Positions 18,249 through 24,534 of a stretch of DNA of 24,534 bases are shown piece after piece (the stretch's first letter is position 1; the number at the start of each line of letters is the position of its first letter). Below the pieces are notes generated by a model, which was given only the letters and a program-made list of their open reading frames with translations, had not been told where the DNA came from and made no database searches. The stretch covers positions 1-24,534 of the forward strand of contig NZ_JADKCX010000107.1 of assembly GCF_016718685.1 (NCBI RefSeq). Reading direction: 5' to 3'. The translations under genes were made by a program, and so were the position numbers. The stretch is from Haliscomenobacter sp. (GTDB lineage Bacteria; Bacteroidota; Bacteroidia; Chitinophagales; Saprospiraceae).

Positions 18249-18292
18249 TACCCCATTGAACTCCTTGAACCTTCGCCCTCCCAACCTCCAAC

Positions 18293-21200
18293 TTAACTTC
18301 GCTTTACAAACTTCGTCTTGGCTTTCATCAAGCCATTTTTATCGTATCCAGCCAGGATGTACATGCCGTGTTCCAGGTTAGAGGTATTCAGGTTGACGTT
18401 GCTTTGGCCACTGGTGCGCAGGGAATACACTTTTTGTCCCAGGGCATTAAAAACGTCATAACCATACAGTTCGCTGCCATTTTCGATGATCAACTCGCTG
18501 CTCACCGGGTTTGGATAAACCTTGAGGTTAGCCAGTGCCAAATCACGTACACCTACAGGGACTGCACTACAAGACTTGTCACCAATGGAGAGGTCATCAA
18601 AGTAGTAGCGTTTTTCGGTAGTAGGTACGGTGCCGAAATCCATAATTATGGACAAGGTGGTGTAAACAGCACCATTTGGGATGTTTAGTGTAGTGAAATC
18701 CCAGGTCAATTCTTGCCATTGATTTGGAGTGGTGTATTTTACCTTGGTATCTCCTGTGTTGGGGGCGGTATTTGCAGGGAAACTACGCTCCAATTTGAGC
18801 ACTACATCCGCCTCATGATCCATCAACACTTTCATGGTGACCTTTTTATTGGTTCCCATTGAAATAGTCGCAGGAAGGGCATCGTTGAAGTAACCAGCGT
18901 AGGGTTCTCCTCCGGGGCGCTCGATAAATTCGGCTACCTTGTTGCTCGTATTGATGCCTGATTTGCTTGGGTTGTCCACGACGTTGGCCAGTTTCTGACC
19001 ATCGAGACTGCCGTTGGCAAAGTACTGCCAGCCACCCAGGTTGTCTAATGCAGTTTCAAAGTTGGAGATACAAGAAGTATAAGGTGCTCTGCGCAATTCG
19101 ATGTCATCGATGTAGTACACATCATTTTCAGTAGGCAATTGGGCCACATTGAAGAAAATGGTCAATTTGGTATTTCTTTCCCTATTCCTGCACTCAAGTC
19201 AATAGAGTATTGTACCCACTTGCGGGTATCGCCAGCCGCTACTGCCGAAAATACTTCCACTTGGGTGCCTCCTTCGAGTTTGAACAAAAGAGGTACAGCT
19301 TTCGGTGACCAGATTTTGATCTGCAACTGATTCAATACAGACAAATCGATGGGCTGGCCGAACTCGTACACAATAGCCGAGTATTCATCCTTGGGATCGG
19401 TATACTCACCTACCTTGTCGCTAGCTGAAGAGTTGATTCCACTAGGATCAGGGTTGTTGATCACTTTGAGGAAATCACCGCCAGTGGTAGATACTTTGGT
19501 GTAATTGCGTTGGCATTCAAAGTCGTCTACCTGTCCCGCAACGGCTACTACACCTTCACAAAGATTCACGGTAGAAACCGTTTGGGTCAGGTTATCGAAG
19601 TACCAGGTAGCGGTAGAAGTCAGTTCTGGATCAAATACGATTTCCACCCGTTCGAAATCGGTGATGTTTTTGAAGTTGCTGAAGTTGAAATTCAAATCTA
19701 CCCACTTGCCGGTTGCATCAACCGGGCGGTTGATTTCTTTCACACCTTCTGCAGTTGAGATCAACCGCAGGGTCAAACTTGTCGCACCAGCGGGTGCCCA
19801 AACTTGTAAAGTTAACTTGTGGCAAGTTCGCCAAAGTAAAACCTTGTCGGCAACAGCGCTTTTAATCCACCCAATTTGGAACTGCCTTTGGTGTAAGAAC
19901 CAATGAATGAGGATGGATTCCCTACTTTATCCGGGTTGGGAATATCACCATTGAACTTGCCAAAAACCGCCTCAGCCCCAATGATTCCCAAAATAATAAG
20001 GCACCATCTTCAAAATCTTCCAGTGCACTACTTTTCTCTTTCGCCACCAGGCTGATGTCGTCAACATAGTAGATGTCGTTGGCACCAGGTAACTTGCCGG
20101 CATTGAAAAAGAAGACAATTTTGGTGTGGTTGGCATTTTCCTGGCTGCTGAAATCGGCAGTATATTCTACCCATTTGTTTAGTTCAGTAATGGCAATGGA
20201 TTCTTCTTTTCCACCAGAAGTACCCCCTTCCAGTTTGAACAAAAGGTTGCCCGCCACGGGTGCCCATACTTTAATTTTGACTTGGTTGCGGTCTTTAAGT
20301 GGAATGCTTCCACCCCAATCCATGACTAGAGCATGGTACTCACTACCTACGTCTTTGTAACGACCCACTTTGGCGCTCAGGTTGGCTCCAAATTTGTCGG
20401 GGTTGTCTACCGCCGTGATGTCATCAAAACCGGGTTGAGCATAGGCGATGTTGCGCTGGCATTCGAAGTCATCCAGGATGTCTGGATTTTTGTCAACTCC
20501 TGCACAGGCACCGGCGGTAACGGCAATCAGGTTGTCGAACAAATACGTATCCGAACTTGCGTCGACTCCGGGGTCGAAGAACAGGATGATTTTGTTCAGT
20601 CCTTTCAGCGCAGCCGATTTACTGAAGTTGAAGCTGTATTCTATCCATTGGTCTTTAACGGCAATGTTGTTGATTCCTTCAACAAATCCATTTGGACCTT
20701 CCAATTTGAGCAATACCGATGTTGGCGCTGCGGTTTTTACTTGAACTTTGAACACGTTGTAGATCGACAAATCGATGGGCTGAGCCAATTCGGCCTGGAA
20801 AAGGCTATAACCAGCCCCCGCTTTTTTGGTGTAAGCACCTACTTGGGTGCTGCCGTTGATGTTGAGCGTATCGCCACCGGGAGGGTTTGGGACCACCACA
20901 AACGAGCCATCGATGGGATTCCAGTTCAGTTTGGCACCGCCTTCAAAATCTTCATACACAATTGAAGTTGGGGCAGGATCCAGTGAAATGTCATCAATGT
21001 AGTAAATGTCGTCGGCACCAGGGAGTTTACCTGCATTGAAGAAAAACACCAACTTGGTGTGGTTAGCTGCAGCCTGGCTGCTAAAGTCGACGGTGTATTC
21101 TACCCATTTGTTGATTTCAGTGATCGGTACAGTTAACTCTTTTTGAGGAGAGGTTCCTGCTTCCATTTTTACCAGCATATTGCCCGCCACAGGAGCCCAT

Positions 21201-21953
21201 ACCTTGATTTTAACGACGTTGCGGGTAGCAAGGGGCATTGCGCCACCCCAATCCAGGACCATGGCGTGGAATTCGCCTCCAGTGTCTTTGTAACGGCCTA
21301 CGATGTGCTGGTATTGATCCCGGTTTTGTCCGGGTTGTCCACCGCGCTAATGTCCGCAAAGCCGGGTAAACCATAGGCAATGTTGCGTTGGCACTCAAAA
21401 TCATCCAGGATTTTGGCACTAGGCGCAACGCCTGCACAAGGTCCGGCAGGGCTTACGGTAAGGTTGTCGAACAAATAGGTGTCGGCACTAGCGTCAACTC
21501 CGGGATCAAAAAATAAAATGATTTTTTTCAAGTTGGGCGTAGCCGCCGCTTTGCTAAAATCAAAAGAGTACTCGATCCATTCACCAGCGATGGCAATGTT
21601 TTTGGTGGCTTCAACAAAACCACTCGTGCCTTCAAGTTTCAGGATAAAAGCCGAAGCTACCGCAGCTTTTACCTGAATTTTGAACAGGTTATTGGTGCTG
21701 AGGTCCAATGCGGTTGGCAACTCGGCCAGGAAAAGGCTATAGCCAGCCCCGGCTTTTTTGGTGTAGGAGCCTACTTTGGCGCTGCTGTTGACCCCAAATG
21801 TATTGCCCCCGCAGGGTTGTCGATGGTTGAGTATGTACCGTCCAAGGCATTCCAGGGAAGTTTTGCACCCCCCTCGAAGTCTTCGAGTACGACTTGAGCC
21901 ATGCCCAATAAGGGGAACAATAGCACAGCAAAAAAGAGCAGATGTTTTTTCAT
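18293..21953 (-). CDS. Multi-module surface carbohydrate-binding-like protein with T9SS sorting tail (frameshifted)
   Basis: Signal peptide MKKHLLFFAVLLFPLLGMAQ is followed by seven beta-sandwich modules of about 150 residues, each starting with an (E/D)DFE motif: VLEDFEGGAKLPWN, ILDDFECQRNIAYGLPGF, YEDFEGGAKLNWN, ILDDFECQRNIAYAQPGF, ALEDFEDGALLFWE, VDDFECQRNY and a diverged SNFETALDNLGGW. Two types alternate (A: no Cys, W; B: Cys). Recurring signatures are VLLKLEG, WVEYT(V/A)DFSS, KIVFFFNAG and YYIDDI. This resembles galactose-binding jelly-roll/CBM11-CIA30-like folds. The last 80 residues are a T9SS type A tail (LKVYPNPVSSELIIENG, HGMYILAGYD, KTKFVKRS). Frame changes occur near 21775, 21310, 19990, 19830 and 19165. 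Total length is about 1220 residues. Likely role: glycan capture at the cell surface for the SusC/D system. The ligand is not known. Confidence 0.8.
20030..21910. repeat. Tandem duplication of an A+B module pair (about 930-bp units)
   Basis: Within the modular gene, the A1+B1 pair (about 20975-21910) and the A2+B2 pair (about 20030-20975) match closely at the base level. For example the words around ...atccagg at 20471 and 21403 are 932 bp apart, with long matching flanks. A third, more diverged copy of B lies 946 bp further (about 19500). The protein grew by duplication of the two-module unit. Confidence 0.75.
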
Positions 21954-21985
21954 GTTGTTACGTTTTTTGGGTTCAAGTGCTGAAC

Positions 21986-24407
21986 CTATTGCGAAATGAC
22001 CAGTGGATAAGCGGTTTTGTATGTTCGTGAACTGATTTGCAGAAAGTAAGTCCCCCCTGGCAGGACAGGTAGTGAAAACTGTTTGTTTTGTGGTCCTGTA
22101 CTCAGGCGGGTAGGTTCCAATAATCGATGTACGACGCGGCCAGCCGAGTCGGCTAAATCAATCTTTACGGTTTCGGAGCTGGGCTGAACAAAATCCAAAT
22201 GTAAGGTATTTCCAACGGGATTGGGGTGAATCACAAGTTTCAATTCCGCTGCGCTGAGGCTGTTCACCTTGCTCACATCTCGTGAAAATCCCATTTTACT
22301 CAAGGCTTGCAGGATTTCCTGGTTAGACATGAAGGCTTGCCACAACAGGCCACTCCGTTGGTTTTCAATCATGTTGATGATTGGCCCCTGGTCGATGGCC
22401 AGATAACTATCGGCGTACCAATCGAGTTGAGGATTAAACGCATCGTAAAAACCCATGGGCCCCCATAAGTTGGCGCCGTATTCGCGGTAAAAATGTTTGA
22501 GCGCAGCCAAAGACTCCGTTGGGGTGTAAGGGAAAGAACCGAGGGCGGCAGTGGGCGCGATGGTACCATTGTCTTGTGGTCCGGCATTGGGTTCATGGGC
22601 CAAATAACCTTGTACCGGATCATCACTGGCGGTGAGGCCCCAGCAATTTTCATTGTAGCCTTTGAATCCCTTGGGATTGGCCATGCAGTAGGCTCGGTTG
22701 ATGAGGGTATGGTTGCGGTTTTGGGTAAAATAATTGGTGTATTGATCGATGACGGGACGTGGATCAAATCCCATAAAAGAATAGTGTGCAAAAAATAGAG
22801 GCCCCCCTAGCGGAGGCCCCACTGGTAATAGAACACTGTAATATTGATTCTTGTTGACGTAGTTGCTGTTCCCTGCCCAACCTTTTTCATAAAGCCCTGC
22901 GGGTACGCCATGGGTAGGAGAGGCAATGGCCAGCAAATAGACCATCATGCCTTCGTTCCAACCCCGTACCGGGAAATTCATCGCAAACTGGTGATTGGGC
23001 GACCAGTGCCAGTACAGGAAGTTTTGGTAATATTGGCGGTACCAATTCCAGTCGATGGCTTCCCAAAGCCCGGTTATTTTGTCGCGCAATTCTTGCTCTT
23101 CAATGGTTCCTGCTCCAGAGAAATATTCGCGGGCAGTGAGTAATCCTTCAAATAAAAATGAAGTTTCCACCAGGTCACCACCATCGTCGCGGGGGCTGAA
23201 CGGGACGGTTTTACCCGTAGCACCATTCATCCAATGGGGAAAAGCGCCTTTAAAACGATCGGCTTTTTCCAAAAAACTGAGCATTTTTAACAAGCGATCC
23301 CGGCCTTGTTCACGGGAAATAAAGCCCCGTTTGATGCCCACCAGGATGGCCATGACGCCAAACCCGGTTCCACCGATGGTCACAATGTCATCGGAAGTAT
23401 TCCGTTCGCGGATCAGGCCCGATTGTGGATGGGCAAAATCCCAGAAATAACGGAAGGTATAGGCCTGCACCATGTCCAGCAATTGATCGTCGCTCATCGG
23501 GAAGCTGGCGGTACTGGCTGTGGCACTGGGCAAACTCTCTTGACCGCTGCCACTGGTGGTGGTGATGCGGTAACTGGCCTTGACATTGAGACCCAATGGA
23601 CGCACAAAATCGAGGTAAATGCTATCATTTTTACCCGTCTGGCCAATTAAACTAAAGGTTTTGCCTTCGTCCATAGAACGGTAAACCCGGAAGGCCGAAC
23701 CGCCAAGGTTGCCCGCATTTCGCCAGCGCAATTCAATGTGGCTGTCGTACCCCTTGGCACGGAACTGCTCGGGTGTAAGCAACACCGAATTGGCCGAGGC
23801 TTTGTAGGTACGTACTTCGTCGATCAACAACGTGTGCTCCTGCGCATCGGCAGCATTTTGGCCAAAAATCACGGCTTTAATTTGCTTAAAATTGATGGCA
23901 GTTTGGTTGGGATCGGTAAAAAAAATACGGGTGGGAATCTTGATTAAAGTCCACACGTTGGCGTCCAAACCAGGGCATAATTGGCAAGGCTGTATTTTCT
24001 GGTTTTGGTTGCTCCCGGGGCACCTTCGAGGAAAAGATTGGGCCAGTCGGCCTGTTTCAATCCATTGGGGGCGTAAGCCCAAAAAGCCAGGGTATCGGAG
24101 TTGCTGATGTCCTGAAAGGGAAAACCCGGTGCGATGACCAATGCCGACCAATCTCCGCCATTGCGCGAATTCCAGCGCAAACGCAAACTGTTGCGGCCTT
24201 GAAAGCTGTAGCGTCGGTAGGGATTTTATCGCCGCTGCCGCCGGCTTGTTCGATGAAACTGTTTCCGGATTTGAAGGCCAGCCCGGTATCGTAATAACCA
24301 GGGTTATTGCTGTCGCTGAAAAAGTGTACCTCTTGGCATTGGATGGGTAAAAAAGCCAACAGGAATAGGAGAAACAAACCCAATAAATGTAGGTAGCGGT
24401 ACTTCAT
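21986..24407 (-). CDS. GH144-type (glucoamylase-like PF10091) glucanase with N-terminal binding domain and T9SS tail (two frameshifts)
   Basis: Reconstructed length is about 807 residues, starting MKYRYLHLLGLFLLFLLAF (signal peptide, not a clear lipobox). The N-terminal 200 residues form a jelly-roll binding module (NSLRLRWNSRNGGDW, DTLAFWAYAP, LLIDEVRTYKA), then a fibronectin-III-like piece (FRVYRSMDEGKTFSLIGQTG). The catalytic (alpha/alpha)6 domain carries TFRYFWDFAHPQSGLIRERN, TIGGTGFGVMAILVG, GDLVETSFLFEGLLTAREYF, YWHWSPNHQFAMNFPVRGWN and MMVYLLAIASPTHGVP. The tail LVIHPNPVGNTLHLDF plus GGTYFLQI is a T9SS type A signal. Slips: GG at 24197-24198 and GGG at 23973-23975 each lack one base. 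The characterised members of GH144 cleave beta-1,2-glucan. Substrate here is inferred. It is the first gene of the PUL and is followed 32 bp later by the modular binding protein gene. Confidence 0.8.
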
Positions 24408-24534
24408 GCCTCACGATCTATAAAAATACAAATGCAATCTTATCTTATTTAAGCTAGAATGTCCAGTGTTGATACCTCACCATTACTACGCCATTGCGAA
24501 AAATCACCGACATAGTGACTTTTTTGCGCTTAAA

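Noticed and set aside
18198..18284. Longer susC N-terminus beginning at 18284
   Set aside because: The extra 29 residues translate the 8-bp repeat array, while the signal peptide begins at 18197.
24454..24534. Minus-strand open stretch of 26 codons entering from the window edge, ending at TAG 24454-24456
   Set aside because: Too short to judge. It could be the tail of an upstream gene, but there is no recognisable motif. I see no clear promoter for the GH144 gene in 24408-24534 either, only TGCATTTG near the start without a matching upstream element.

Overview
This 24.5 kb window comes from a Bacteroidota chromosome, probably a Saprospiria/Haliscomenobacter-like lineage. The evidence is a SusC/SusD pair, several secreted proteins with type IX secretion (T9SS) C-terminal tails, a SprB-type adhesin segment, lipoproteins, AT-rich starts without Shine-Dalgarno sequences, and intergenic 8-bp TTGAAGAG-type repeats. 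The order and family level are inferences. No tRNA, rRNA, IS element or CRISPR array was seen.

Layout. (1) 1-2500, minus: 5' part of a large secreted FG-GAP/VCBS protein leading into SprB-like repeats; its 3' end lies outside the window. (2) 2925-4224, plus: membrane-anchored YWTD six-blade propeller protein. (3) 4318-4799, minus: FMN-binding pyridoxamine-phosphate-oxidase-like protein. (4) 4941-5029: long hairpin built of GCGGAT units. (5) 5069-5929, minus: tandem FKBP prolyl isomerase lipoprotein. (6) 6061-7153, plus: DUF3298-type lipoprotein, followed by a strong hairpin terminator. (7) 13474-7317, minus: a probable operon with a CHAT (caspase-like) protease, an overlapping membrane nSTAND ATPase with a 14-blade WD40 C-terminus, and a small secreted protein. 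(8) 24407-13641, minus: a polysaccharide utilisation locus with a GH144-type glucanase, a seven-module beta-sandwich surface protein, SusC and SusD.

The most interesting part is the CHAT/nSTAND pair at 8079-13474. A His/Cys-intact CHAT peptidase is translationally coupled to a P-loop STAND ATPase that is anchored in the membrane and carries two predicted seven-blade WD40 propellers. Such pairs belong to the class of predicted NTP-dependent conflict or programmed-cell-death modules of multicellular and filamentous bacteria. The sensor would detect a trigger, the STAND would oligomerise and the CHAT would be unleashed. None of this is shown by the sequence beyond the domains themselves.

The PUL would work outside-in: the T9SS-exported glucanase cuts a beta-glucan (beta-1,2-glucan if the GH144 call holds), the multi-module protein and SusD bind it, and SusC imports the oligosaccharides.

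A strong caution applies throughout. Most long genes are split by single-base frameshifts, nearly all at short homopolymers, including ordinary metabolic and lipoprotein genes. I read these as uncorrected consensus errors rather than pseudogenes, and I give each gene as one feature across its frameshifts. SusC, the FKBP protein and the small secreted protein are intact.
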